64,000 nt of DNA from Echinicola salinicaeni (lineage in GTDB: Bacteria; Bacteroidota; Bacteroidia; Cytophagales; Cyclobacteriaceae): contig NZ_JACODZ010000008.1 in NCBI RefSeq assembly GCF_014280965.1, forward strand, positions 124,001 through 188,000. Direction: 5' to 3'. The notes under the pieces were generated by a model. That model ran no database searches, was not told the origin of the DNA, and saw only the letters and a list, made by a program, of their open reading frames with translations. This document shows, in pieces, positions 1-7,992 of the stretch. Made by a program: the position numbers and the translations under genes. Each line of letters opens with the position of its first letter. The stretch's first letter is position 1.

Positions 1-1
1 A

Positions 2-589
2 ATAGGTGGTGGCTTGGACTTTACTGCAGGTTTTGGACCTGGGGAATTAAGAAACCTATCTGCAGAAATCACCTATAATCCAGAAAGGGAAGAGGAAACT
101 ACTGTAGCAGGCCATGGGGAATTTGCTATCCCTGCAGATGCTGGATTGACTCTTAGAGGGGATTTAAGTTTAGGGGTCAGTGTGGCTATTGCCAGCCTTA
201 GTGGTGGCATTGAGTTAGCAGGAACCCTAGGACTGGAAGGCGAGGCTGCCGCCGAAGTAGACGTCAACTGGAGCCCTCAAACTGGTCTGGCATTGGATGC
301 TGAAGGCAGGATAACGGTCAATCCAAAATTCACCTTTGACATCAATGCTTTTGCAAGAGCCAGCTTAGGTATCGGTTGGTTTTCCATTTCCGAAACATGG
401 AGGCATAATCTTGCCTCTTATGAATGGGGACCGGGCATTCAGTTTGGAGTGGTATTCCCTGTCCATTACAGGGAAGGAGAACCCTTCGATATGTCCTTTG
501 ATGATATAGAGGTGATTTATCCGGATTTGGATGTCATCGATATGGCCAAAGGATTAGCCAGAGATGTTAAAAACGATTTATTTGATTAA
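2..589 (+). CDS. 3' part of a large protein, probably the end component or cargo of a contractile injection cluster
   Basis: The frame is open from base 2, so the gene begins left of the window; a TTG at 14 is the first possible start codon inside but is not a convincing one. About 195 residues are seen. They are rich in alternating hydrophobic and small residues with many Gly, as in a beta-rich repeat protein, and end in a Trp-rich part (SISETWRHNLASYEWGPG) and an acidic tail (DDIEVIYPDLDVIDMAKG). No catalytic motif is visible. The next three genes (TPR, muramidase, AAA+ ATPase) follow on the same strand with very short gaps, which is the composition expected at the end of an extracellular contractile injection system locus, where large DUF4157-type proteins are common. 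That family link is inference from context and general resemblance; the diagnostic N-terminal part is out of view. Confidence 0.6.
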   Translation: MGGGLDFTAGFGPGELRNLSAEITYNPEREEETTVAGHGEFAIPADAGLTLRGDLSLGVSVAIASLSGGIELAGTLGLEGEAAAEVDVNWSPQTGLALDAEGRITVNPKFTFDINAFARASLGIGWFSISETWRHNLASYEWGPGIQFGVVFPVHYREGEPFDMSFDDIEVIYPDLDVIDMAKGLARDVKNDLFD

Positions 590-597
590 ATTATAAA

Positions 598-1467
598 ATG
601 GAAAAAGACAAAGCTATATCACTCAATAACCAGGGCGTAAAGCATTTTCTCAACCAAGATTTTGAGCAGGCAGTAACATGCTATAAAGCTGCTTTTGAGC
701 TTGATCCTAATAATGCCTCATTATTAAACAACCTCGGACTGTATCACCATCAGCAAAAAGATTTTGAAAAGGCCATTGAGTATTTTGAATTGGCCATCAA
801 ACAAGAAAGAAAGCCCAATTTTTTAATCAATGTAGGGAACTCTATGGCCATGATGGGTAAAAACCAGCAAGCCAAAAAAAACTATTTAGCTGCAGCTGAA
901 AAAGATCCCAAACATGCCAATGCCTGGCTTTCTTTGGCGAAATTGGCCAATTATGAGGGGAACTTGGAGGAAGCTGCCCATTATTGGGAAACATTGCTGA
1001 GCATAAGCCCCCAGGAAAGCTATCTGATCGAGCTAGCGAAAACCCTGATCTTGAAGAAGGAATATGAAAATGCCTTGAACCTATTGTACCAACAGGGAAA
1101 AGATAGCGATTCAGGAGCCCTTTGGTTTCAAATTGGTAGATGCGAATTTCAATTAAGAAATCATGGCTTGGCAGAAAAGGCCTTAAAAAAAGCTTTGGCT
1201 GCAGCTCCTGACCAACAAGATTACAGGTACTATTTGGCCATCAATTATTTGGCTACAGGTAATGTGGAAGAGGGCTTAAAGCATATTAACCTGCTTTTAA
1301 AGCTAAACCCAGAAAATGCACAAATATTAACCGAGAAGGGCATTATCCTTTGTAGTCTTCATCAATATGAAGAAGCCTTAAAGCTTTTTGACAGTGCGCT
1401 GAAAATTCAGCCAGAAAATAAAAAAGCCCAGCATTACAAAAATCTAGTGGAGAACCAAACATCCTAA
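598..1467 (+). CDS. Tetratricopeptide repeat protein
   Basis: 289 residues made almost wholly of TPR units of about 34 residues, with the usual W/L-G-Y-A-F-A-P spacing; clear units begin near residues 6, 40, 73, 106, 170, 206 and 240 (for example AVTCYKAAFELDPNNASLLN and YEEALKLFDSALKIQPEN). No signal peptide or membrane segment, so it should be cytoplasmic. TPR arrays bind other proteins; here it lies 8 bases after the preceding gene and 4 before the muramidase gene, so it is part of the same transcription unit and may act as an assembly or loading factor for the presumed injection apparatus. That role is inference. The start is the ATG at 598, with no better alternative. Confidence 0.85.
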   Translation: MEKDKAISLNNQGVKHFLNQDFEQAVTCYKAAFELDPNNASLLNNLGLYHHQQKDFEKAIEYFELAIKQERKPNFLINVGNSMAMMGKNQQAKKNYLAAAEKDPKHANAWLSLAKLANYEGNLEEAAHYWETLLSISPQESYLIELAKTLILKKEYENALNLLYQQGKDSDSGALWFQIGRCEFQLRNHGLAEKALKKALAAAPDQQDYRYYLAINYLATGNVEEGLKHINLLLKLNPENAQILTEKGIILCSLHQYEEALKLFDSALKIQPENKKAQHYKNLVENQTS

Positions 1468-1471
1468 CATC

Positions 1472-2293
1472 ATGCAAACCCTAAGATACCGTTCCAGAGG
1501 ACCTGAAGTCCAATATTTAGAGGAAATTTTATCAGGCCTGGGATATGATATTATTGTTTCCAATTATTTCGATTTGAAAACCCATCATGCCGTCATGGAT
1601 TACCAAAAAAAGAATGATTTGGTGGTGGATGGGATTGTAGGTATTAAAACATGGACCAAATTACTGGCCAAAAACCCAACTGTACTGGGACAGCACAGCA
1701 AACTATTGTCCGAACAAGATTTAGTGAACTTTGCCAAGGAATATGATCTCGAACTGCCAGCAGTAAAAGCTGTGAACGAGGTAGAAAGTAGCGGAAAAGG
1801 ATTTTTACCAGATGGCAGGGCCAAAATCCTATTTGAAGGCCATGTTTTCTGGAGGCAACTGAAAAAGTTAGGTATAGATCCGAGCAATTATGCCAATGAA
1901 GAAACCAAGGATGTTTTATACTCCAAATGGACGAGAAGCCATTATAAAGGTGGTGCAGGCGAATACCTAAGACTACAAAAAGCAGCTGAAATCAACCATA
2001 ATCCCGGCTTTAAGGAGGCAGCTTATAAATCCGCCTCCTGGGGCGCATTCCAAATAATGGGCTACCACTGCGATAGCTTAGGTTATTCCTCCATAGATGA
2101 TTTTGTGGCTAAAATGCAATTACATGAGAGAGAGCATTTAAAAGCCTTTGGGAAATTCTTAGCTGTCAATAATTTGATCAAATACTTAAAAGAAAAAAAC
2201 TGGGCCAAATTTGCCAGAGGCTATAACGGACCGGGTTATGCCCAAAATAAATATGATATCAAAATGCAAAAAGCTTACGAAAAATATAGTTGA
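1472..2293 (+). CDS. N-acetylmuramidase family protein with peptidoglycan-binding domain
   Basis: 273 residues. Residues 1-65 form a PG_binding_1 domain (LRYRSRGPEVQYLEEIL, DGIVGIKTWTKLL). Residues about 85-270 match the N-acetylmuramidase family (DUF3380, PF11860): an early Glu in AVKAVNEVESSG, then ILFEGHVFWRQL, SASWGAFQIMGYH and FARGYNGPGY. The family cleaves the glycan chain of peptidoglycan. No signal peptide is seen, as in phage endolysins and in lysozyme-like proteins of contractile systems, which leave the cell or cut the wall by other means. It starts 4 bases after the TPR stop and is followed by the AAA+ gene. In this context it probably helps release or assemble a phage-tail-like particle; the enzyme family is well supported, the role is inferred. 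Confidence 0.88.
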   Translation: MQTLRYRSRGPEVQYLEEILSGLGYDIIVSNYFDLKTHHAVMDYQKKNDLVVDGIVGIKTWTKLLAKNPTVLGQHSKLLSEQDLVNFAKEYDLELPAVKAVNEVESSGKGFLPDGRAKILFEGHVFWRQLKKLGIDPSNYANEETKDVLYSKWTRSHYKGGAGEYLRLQKAAEINHNPGFKEAAYKSASWGAFQIMGYHCDSLGYSSIDDFVAKMQLHEREHLKAFGKFLAVNNLIKYLKEKNWAKFARGYNGPGYAQNKYDIKMQKAYEKYS

Positions 2294-2294
2294 T

Positions 2295-2322
2295 AGTATG
2301 GAGTCTTGAGTCTTACTTAAGG
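2295..2322. repeat. Short degenerate heptamer run
   Basis: AGT recurs at 2295, 2302 and 2309, giving units of 7 bases (AGTATGG, AGTCTTG, AGTCTTA, CTTAAGG) directly after the muramidase stop. One of about ten 7-bp-period stretches in this window. Confidence 0.5.
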
Positions 2323-2363
2323 CAGCAGACGGGACACTAGAGTTTTACAAAACGAGGCCACAG

Positions 2364-3671
2364 ATGAACGAGTTATTACAGTTTTTAAATATCGCTATTC
2401 GGTCCAGGTTGGATTTTGAATTGGGCAAAAGCAAAGCATTGGAAAAGCCCCAGATGGACCTTCATTTGAATAAGGAAGCCTCCCTGGGTAAATTTATATT
2501 TGAGCATGATATAAAAAACCAAGACCTCTTATTGCTTATCTTAGCGCTCGTTCCCCATATTGATCCAGGTTTTTTCAATAGGATCATACAGGATTATTTT
2601 CCAAAAGGAGGGGAGTTTCCAGAATTTGGTGGGGTAAAAGCCAAGCACCATAGGGGGATTATACCCACCGGAGAAACAGCCCTTTATATATTAGCGGGCA
2701 ATGATCCTGAGACCCGAAAGAAATATTTTCCCTTATTCCATCAATCCAAATTATTCCAAAAAGGGATTCTATATTTAGATGAATGCGACAGAAATGAGCC
2801 CCTATGGTCTACAGCCCTGCTAATGGATAATGAATATGCAGAACTATTTACCACCGAGCATATCAATAAGCCCAAATTGAGCAATAATTTCCCTGCCCAA
2901 TTGATCAGCACTGACCTGGAATGGGAGGATATTGTGCTCAACAGCAAAACCTTGAACCAAATTCAAGAAATAGAAGAATGGCTCAAACATGAACAAACCT
3001 TATTGCATGATTGGGGAATGAAAAACAGGCTTAAACCTGGTTATCGGGTCATGTTTTTTGGTGTTCCAGGAACAGGCAAAACCCTTACAGCTAGCTTATT
3101 GGGTAAATACACCAATAAGGATGTCTATAGAATAGATTTATCCTTGGTCACCTCCAAATACATTGGGGAAACCGAAAAAAATCTGTCATCCCTATTTGAT
3201 AAGGCTGCCAATAAGGATTGGATCTTATTCTTCGATGAAGCTGATGCTATCTTTGGCAAAAGGACCAATGTCCGCGATGCCCATGACAAATATGCCAACC
3301 AGGAAGTTTCCTACTTACTCCAAAGAATTGAAAGTCATCCTGGCCTTGTGATCTTGGCCTCCAATTTCAAAAGCAATATAGATGCTGCCTTCACCCGAAG
3401 ATTCCAAAGTATCATTGAATTTCCAATGCCAGTGGCTGCCGAGCGATTGGTACTTTGGGAAAAGAACATCCCTCCAAAAGCCGCACTGGCAGAAGGACTC
3501 GACCTTAATACTTTAGCAAAAAAGTACGAATTGTCAGGAGCCAATATTGTTAATGTCATCCAATTCGCCAGCCTCAAAGCCTTGGCCAAAGAGCAGCAGG
3601 TTTTAGAACACGAAGACCTACTTGCCGGAATCAAAAAAGAGTTGGTTAAGGAAGGGAAGATGGTGAATTAA
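2364..3671 (+). CDS. AAA+ ATPase of the contractile injection system type (Afp15-like)
   Basis: 435 residues. The first 190 or so residues form an N-terminal domain without known motif; the AAA+ module follows with Walker A GVPGTGKT near residue 233, Walker B ILFFDEADAIFGKR near 288, a sensor-1 Asn in VILASNF and an arginine finger in AFTRRFQ, and a small C-terminal lid ending about 420. This layout (unique N-domain plus one AAA+ module at the end of a cluster) fits the ATPases found in extracellular contractile injection loci such as Afp15, thought to act in sheath or tube assembly. A general classical AAA ATPase is the alternative. It lies 70 bases after the muramidase and is followed by a long perfect palindrome that may end the transcript. 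Confidence 0.8.
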   Translation: MNELLQFLNIAIRSRLDFELGKSKALEKPQMDLHLNKEASLGKFIFEHDIKNQDLLLLILALVPHIDPGFFNRIIQDYFPKGGEFPEFGGVKAKHHRGIIPTGETALYILAGNDPETRKKYFPLFHQSKLFQKGILYLDECDRNEPLWSTALLMDNEYAELFTTEHINKPKLSNNFPAQLISTDLEWEDIVLNSKTLNQIQEIEEWLKHEQTLLHDWGMKNRLKPGYRVMFFGVPGTGKTLTASLLGKYTNKDVYRIDLSLVTSKYIGETEKNLSSLFDKAANKDWILFFDEADAIFGKRTNVRDAHDKYANQEVSYLLQRIESHPGLVILASNFKSNIDAAFTRRFQSIIEFPMPVAAERLVLWEKNIPPKAALAEGLDLNTLAKKYELSGANIVNVIQFASLKALAKEQQVLEHEDLLAGIKKELVKEGKMVN

Positions 3672-3690
3672 TTTCCCGTTCTTTTCAAAT

Positions 3691-3718
3691 ACTGGGCGTA
3701 GCATATGCTACGCCCAGT
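3691..3718. repeat. Perfect 28-bp palindrome, member 1 of a dispersed family
   Basis: Left arm ACTGGGCGTAGCAT is followed without spacer by its exact reverse complement. Three further full members (20741, 21747, 24567) share the core GTAGYATATRCTAC and flanking CTGGG/CCCAG. It lies 20 bases after the AAA+ stop and may also act as a transcription stop, though no T-run follows. Confidence 0.85.
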
Positions 3719-3770
3719 GTTTGGTATATGTAAATTTAATACTCGTTTAATGTAATTAAATCTATGGCAA

Positions 3771-4151
3771 ATGGGGTTTAAAAAAATCATATATAATGTA
3801 CCATACTTAAAAGCAAAAAGAAAAGTTCTCAGAAACAATGGAACGCCCGCCGAGGCTACTTTATGGAAAGCACTAAGCAATAAAAAACTAAAAGGAAGGA
3901 AATTTAGAAGACAGTACAGCGCAGGTAATTATATATTAGATTTTTACTGCCCATCCGAAAGATTGTGTATTGAATTAGATGGAGCTTATCATTTTACTGA
4001 GGCAGGATATGAATATGATAAGGAAAGAACAAAATATTTAGAAAACCTAAATATTAGCGTAATAAGGTTCAGAAATGAGGAAGTATTCAATTCACTTGAA
4101 AGCGTTTTATCCGAAATCAAACGAAATTTCACCACCCCTGACCCCTCCTAA
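3771..4151 (+). CDS. DUF559 (Vsr-like endonuclease fold) protein
   Basis: 126 residues, full length for the DUF559 family. The hallmark elements are present: LRNNGTPAEATLWKAL, then KGRKFRRQYSAGNYILDFYC, CIELDGAYHF with the acidic residues of a PD-(D/E)XK/Vsr-like site, and ISVIRFRNEEV. The family is related in fold to very-short-patch-repair and other nucleases, but its function in the cell is not established. It stands alone, preceded by the 28-bp palindrome and followed at once by two strong palindromes (4142-4257) that start within or just after its stop codon. Such flanking repeats around DUF559 genes suggest that gene and repeats travel together; this is inference. Confidence 0.85.
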   Translation: MGFKKIIYNVPYLKAKRKVLRNNGTPAEATLWKALSNKKLKGRKFRRQYSAGNYILDFYCPSERLCIELDGAYHFTEAGYEYDKERTKYLENLNISVIRFRNEEVFNSLESVLSEIKRNFTTPDPS

Positions 4152-4257
4152 AATTTAGGAGGGGAACTTAATCATTATATTTATATAAATCATATTTTGA
4201 AAGATAATCTATGCTCCCCTTTATTTAAGGGGAGCTGTCCAAAGGACTGAGGGGTTA
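4142..4257. repeat. Pair of palindromes flanking the DUF559 gene
   Basis: First palindrome 4142-4164 has 11-base arms (CCCCTCCTAAA and complement) and overlaps the DUF559 stop. The second, 4213-4235, has arms GCTCCCCTT / AAGGGGAGC, followed by GTCC-aaa-GGAC and GAGGGGTT. Similar CCCCCTTTAGGGGG hairpins recur in the 286-bp repeats near 19 kb. They could serve as bidirectional terminators between this gene and the convergent OsmC gene. Confidence 0.7.
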
Positions 4258-4260
4258 ATT

Positions 4261-4677
4261 TCATACCAGCTTCGCATCCAGGGTGATTTCTGTATCCAGG
4301 GATTTGGAGATGGGGCATTCTTCTTTGGCTTCTTTGGCGGCTTTTTGGAAGTCAGCATCGCTCATCCCTTCAACAGAAGCACTTAATTTTAGATGGATAT
4401 TGCTGATTTTGCCATCTTCAAAAGTCACTTTTGCCTCTGTATCTATATTGGATGCAGTAAATCCCTTCTCATTGATCACAAAGGCCAGCTTCATGCTAAA
4501 ACAGCCAGCATGAGCAGCACCTACCAGTTCTTCCGGATTGGTACCTTTTGCGTCGGCAAATCTGGCATCGGTCGAGTATTTTGCTTCGGATAAAACACCG
4601 CTTTGGGTACTGATGGTGCCTAAACCATCTTCTCCTTTTCCTTTCCAGTTGGCGGATGCTCTTCTTGTAAATTTCAT
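4261..4677 (-). CDS. osmC: OsmC family peroxiredoxin
   Basis: 138 residues, normal length for OsmC. The two redox cysteines are in AHAGCFSM (about residue 59) and EECPISKSL (about residue 120), and TNPEELVGAAHAGCFS is the family signature. OsmC enzymes are cytoplasmic thiol peroxidases that reduce organic hydroperoxides. Start ATG at 4677 gives the family N-terminus (KFTRRASANWKGKGEDGLG). It is a single gene, convergent with DUF559 and divergent from the haemoglobin gene. Confidence 0.93.
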   Translation of the reverse strand: MKFTRRASANWKGKGEDGLGTISTQSGVLSEAKYSTDARFADAKGTNPEELVGAAHAGCFSMKLAFVINEKGFTASNIDTEAKVTFEDGKISNIHLKLSASVEGMSDADFQKAAKEAKEECPISKSLDTEITLDAKLV

Positions 4678-4754
4678 ATTATGGTCATTTTTTAGGTTGT
4701 AAAACTATAATTTACGCTTAAGTATCGACCTTAACAAGACTTTACTTTTTTTAA

Positions 4755-4829
4755 AGTAAGAAGTACAAGGTACAAAGTAGGAAGAAGGGAACAAATCTGT
4801 CTCCCATCTCATATCTCATGTCTGACGTC
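4755..4829. repeat. Two adjacent degenerate heptamer runs
   Basis: GTA recurs every 7 bases at 4756, 4763, 4770 and 4777; from 4795 a second word class follows in exact 7-base phase (ATCTGTC, TCCCATC, TCATATC, TCATGTC, TGACGTC). The run sits in the intergenic space between the osmC and haemoglobin starts. Confidence 0.65.
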
Positions 4830-4852
4830 TAAATAATCACTAACTTTACACC

Positions 4853-5248
4853 ATGGCAAAACACGATATCCGAAATAGGGAAGATGTAGAAAAGCTGGTG
4901 CATACTTTCTACGCACAAGTAAGGGAGCATCCTAATCTGGGACCTATCTTTAATGGCATTGTCACCAATTGGCCTGAGCACTTGGAGCGACTCTCTGATT
5001 TCTGGGAAATGATTTTACTACAAAGCGGACCAGGTAAAAACAAATTCAACCCACTCAAGGCCCATAAGGAAGTTGACCAGAAAACAGGGCAGGGGCTTAG
5101 CCAGGTTCATTTTGGCAATTGGCTGGAACTCTGGTTCACCACCTTGGATAGGCTTTTTGAAGGCAAAGTAGCCGACCATGCCAAGGAACATGCCAGGAAT
5201 ATGGCAAGTATACTTTTTCTGAGGATTTATGAAGCAAGAGACAATTGA
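4853..5248 (+). CDS. Group III truncated haemoglobin
   Basis: 131 residues, standard for truncated globins. The proximal histidine is in QVHFGNWLELW (about residue 82), with HTFYAQVREHPNLGPIF at the N-terminus and a Trp in the G helix (ELWFTTLDRLF), all typical of group III. Such proteins bind haem and react with O2, NO or sulphide; their physiological role is little known. A TAACTTTA element at 4841-4848 lies only 4 bases before the ATG, so if it is the -7 element the messenger has almost no leader. Gene stands alone between heptamer-repeat stretches. Confidence 0.92.
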   Translation: MAKHDIRNREDVEKLVHTFYAQVREHPNLGPIFNGIVTNWPEHLERLSDFWEMILLQSGPGKNKFNPLKAHKEVDQKTGQGLSQVHFGNWLELWFTTLDRLFEGKVADHAKEHARNMASILFLRIYEARDN

Positions 5249-5252
5249 GATA

Positions 5253-5308
5253 TTAGACGCTAGATGTTAGACGTTAGATTTAAGAGTAAAGAACAAAGAT
5301 TTAAAATG
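5253..5308. repeat. Degenerate heptamer run in a 397-base gap without gene
   Basis: Units TTAGACG, CTAGATG, TTAGACG, TTAGATT, TAAGAGT, AAAGAAC, AAAGATT, TAAAATG are in exact 7-base phase from 5253. The rest of the gap (to 5645) holds a CCCGATAATCGGGA hairpin near 5388-5401 and AT-rich sequence; the 113-codon open frame at 5264-5605 begins inside the repeat and looks like chance. Confidence 0.7.
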
Positions 5309-5645
5309 TCCCTGATAGTCCTCGGGGCAGGCTATGCTGACAAAGGAAGGATTTCTTTAGTTAATAGTTACTGGAAGAGATGCTTTCCCGATAATCGGGA
5401 CAGGCTCTATCGTCAGCATGACATCGATATATATAGAAAAGGCTCCGTATTAATGATCTGTACCCATCTGTTACCTTATTTTTCCCCTTGGTCAGATTAT
5501 TTTCAACGAAATCAAATATCAACCGAAATCCAGTCTTTTATCTTTTGTCTAGCTTCTTTTATCTTTTTTATCTTGTCGCAAGCTCTTCGTGATGACCTAA
5601 CCTGACTCCAATCTCAATACTCAGGAATCATGACTAAATACTAAC

Positions 5646-7112
5646 TTAAAAGGGATAAACCTTCAAATCCAATCCCCATAATACCGGCATCAGGTAATAG
5701 ACAAACAGGCTGATAAAGATAATCGACAATATATTCATCCAGAGTCCAGCCTTGGCCATGGCTGGGATAGTGAGATAGCCCGATCCAAAGACCACCGCAT
5801 TGGGTGGAGTGGCTACAGGAAGCATAAAGGCACAACTTGCTGCCATGGTGGCACCGACCATCAGACCATAGGGATGGACACCCAAAGCCAAGGCTACCGA
5901 ACCTAAAATCGGCAATAGCATGGATGCCGTGGCTACATTAGAGGTGATTTCAGTTAGGAAATTCACGGAGGCTACAATAACAAAAAGGAAAATCAGGAAA
6001 TGGATGTTTTGTAGCGCCTCAAAATGCCCTCCCAACCAAGCTGCCAAACCGGTCTCTTTAAAGCCTGCTGCCAAGGAAAGTCCACCGCCAAAAAGCAATA
6101 AGATGCCCCAGGGGATATTTTCGGCTGTTTTCCAATCCAATAATCGCTTGTTTCCCTGACCAGAAGGAATGATAAACAATAATAAAACACCGCCCAAGGC
6201 AATAATGGTATCATTTAGAAAGGGGAGGAGCCCCTGCAATAAAAACACCCTAGTGATCCAACAAAAACTCACCAAACTAAAGACCGCCAAGACCCTTTGT
6301 TCTTGTTTTGATATTTTTCCCAAAGCCTGGAGTTGCCTTTGAATTTCATCCTTACCGCCAGATAGGGACATATTAGCTGGAAAAGGATAAGCAATTTTTA
6401 CCAAATACCACCAACAAATCCCCAATAGTATCAAGGATACTGGCAATCCAATCATCATCCATTCCGCAAATCCAATTTCAATACCATAAAGTTCCTTTAT
6501 GATTCCCACAAAAACGATATTGGTAGGTGTCCCTATAATCGTAGCCACTCCGCCGATAGAAGCACTATAGGCAATTCCCAACATCAGGGCTTGTCCGATC
6601 ATGGTTTCGTTAATTTTTGTACCGGAAATCCCTTCCGACAACTGATGGACCACCGCCACCGCAATGGGCAGCATCATTAAGGAGGTGGCCGTATTAGAAA
6701 TCCACATGGACAAAAATGCCGTGGCCAGCATAAATCCTAAAACGATCAAACGCATATCTGTACCAATAAAAGCGATGATGGACAGTGCAATACGCTTGTG
6801 TAGGTTCCATTTTTCTATGGTGACGGCGATCATAAAGCCGCCCATATAAAGTAATACTTTAGGGTCAGCATAAGGACTGGCCGTATCATCCATGGACAAT
6901 GCACCGGTAAGGGGAAATATCAATAGCGGCAATAGGGCCGTTGCTGCAATGGGAATGGCTTCAGAAATCCACCAAATCGCCATCCAAATGGCCAGTGCCA
7001 TCACCGCCCGGGCATCGGCCGATAAACCCTGTGGATGAAAAAATAAAAGAATCAATGTAAAAGCCAGCGGTCCCAGAATTAATCCGACACGCCTCCAAAT
7101 AGGGTTATTCAT
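5646..7112 (-). CDS. SLC13/DASS family anion:sodium symporter
   Basis: 488 residues with about 12 hydrophobic segments over the whole length, normal for the divalent anion/sodium symporter family. The two signature loops are seen: SNTATSLMMLPI about residue 140 and TEITSNVATASMLLPI about residue 385. Substrates in the family are dicarboxylates, citrate or sulphate; the sequence alone does not decide, although similarity to bacterial dicarboxylate carriers seems closest. It is an inner membrane protein. The ATG at 7112 is 61 bases from a long heptamer array (7174-7327), which therefore lies in its promoter zone. Confidence 0.9.
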   Translation of the reverse strand: MNNPIWRRVGLILGPLAFTLILLFFHPQGLSADARAVMALAIWMAIWWISEAIPIAATALLPLLIFPLTGALSMDDTASPYADPKVLLYMGGFMIAVTIEKWNLHKRIALSIIAFIGTDMRLIVLGFMLATAFLSMWISNTATSLMMLPIAVAVVHQLSEGISGTKINETMIGQALMLGIAYSASIGGVATIIGTPTNIVFVGIIKELYGIEIGFAEWMMIGLPVSLILLGICWWYLVKIAYPFPANMSLSGGKDEIQRQLQALGKISKQEQRVLAVFSLVSFCWITRVFLLQGLLPFLNDTIIALGGVLLLFIIPSGQGNKRLLDWKTAENIPWGILLLFGGGLSLAAGFKETGLAAWLGGHFEALQNIHFLIFLFVIVASVNFLTEITSNVATASMLLPILGSVALALGVHPYGLMVGATMAASCAFMLPVATPPNAVVFGSGYLTIPAMAKAGLWMNILSIIFISLFVYYLMPVLWGLDLKVYPF

Positions 7113-7173
7113 AAAGATTGATTGCTAACAAGACAAAGTAAAGTCCCAATAATAAGGATTATTGTCGGTATTT

Positions 7174-7327
7174 GGTAATCGGTAATCAGTAATCGGTAAT
7201 CAGTAAACGGTAATCAGTAAACGGTAATCAGTAAACGGTAATCAGTAAACGGTAATCAGTAAACGGTAATCAGTAATCAGTAATCGGTAATCGGTAATCG
7301 GTAATCGGTAATCTGTAGTCAGTACAC
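7174..7327. repeat. Tandem heptamer array, 21-22 units
   Basis: From 7174 to 7320 the sequence divides exactly into 21 heptamers of the form (A/G/T)GTAATC or AGTAAAC, with five alternations of AGTAAAC and GGTAATC in the middle, then a last AGTACAC. Located upstream of the SLC13 gene on the minus strand. Confidence 0.95.
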
Positions 7328-7992
7328 GCTGTCATTCCGACTGAGGAGGAATCTCTTTTACTAATCGTTTAACCACAGATGAATTGGGGTAGATGAATTG
7401 GATAAACACAGATATTTCCACGTCATTACGATCCCGGTTAGGCAGGAGAAGCAATCTTATCTAAAGGATATGAAATGATCAGTAAACGGTAATCTGTAAT
7501 CGGTAATCTGTAGTCAGGACACGCTGTCATTCCGACGAAGGAGGAATCTCTTTTTCTAGGCGCGTCATTGCGAACGTAGTGAAGCAATCTCGTTCTATGA
7601 GTTACCAGATCGAACCATCAAAAGGGGAGCAAACCACAAATCAGCAGAAAGCTTGCAGCATAGGGCTATGGATCAAAATATAGGAGGTGTTGAATTCTTT
7701 ATTTAACATAATGTAAATTATATAACTATTAGAATGATTTGCGACCAGCTCTGCTGATTAACATAAAACCAGTTATGACTATTCCTGTGACATAACGTTA
7801 AAGATTTTATGTTAAAGCCAATCATGGATTGGTAAAAACAAACGCTGATATTGAGAGTCTAATTTTTTAGGCCAACACATAATAGAGTTTCTCTCCAACC
7901 GAACACACAACAGATTTGCCAGGCTCTGTGATTCGTTATTTTGAAGTATTCAGCACCAATGGTCAGATTGTTTCAAATATTGAATTCTTCAA
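7328..7992. other. Intergenic stretch with repeat remnants, no gene
   Basis: At 7481-7515 a second short heptamer array (AGTAAAC GGTAATC TGTAATC GGTAATC TGTAGTC) is followed by the same words as the main array: CACGCTGTCATTCCGAC plus GAGGAGGAATCTCTTTT occur after both (7325-7360 and 7519-7555). A CGTCATTGCGAACGTAGTG phrase follows at 7562. From about 7600 to 7990 AT-rich sequence without a convincing frame leads to the end of the methyltransferase gene; a short open stretch near 7895-8003 on the plus strand may be a gene remnant but has no start. Confidence 0.7.

Noticed and set aside
5264-5605. 113-codon open frame after the haemoglobin gene
   Set aside because: It begins inside a heptamer repeat run, has no family resemblance and reads through intergenic hairpins; most likely chance.
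7174-7327. CRISPR or iteron-type replication origin
   Set aside because: 7-base units without spacers exclude CRISPR; no DnaA boxes or rep gene support an origin.
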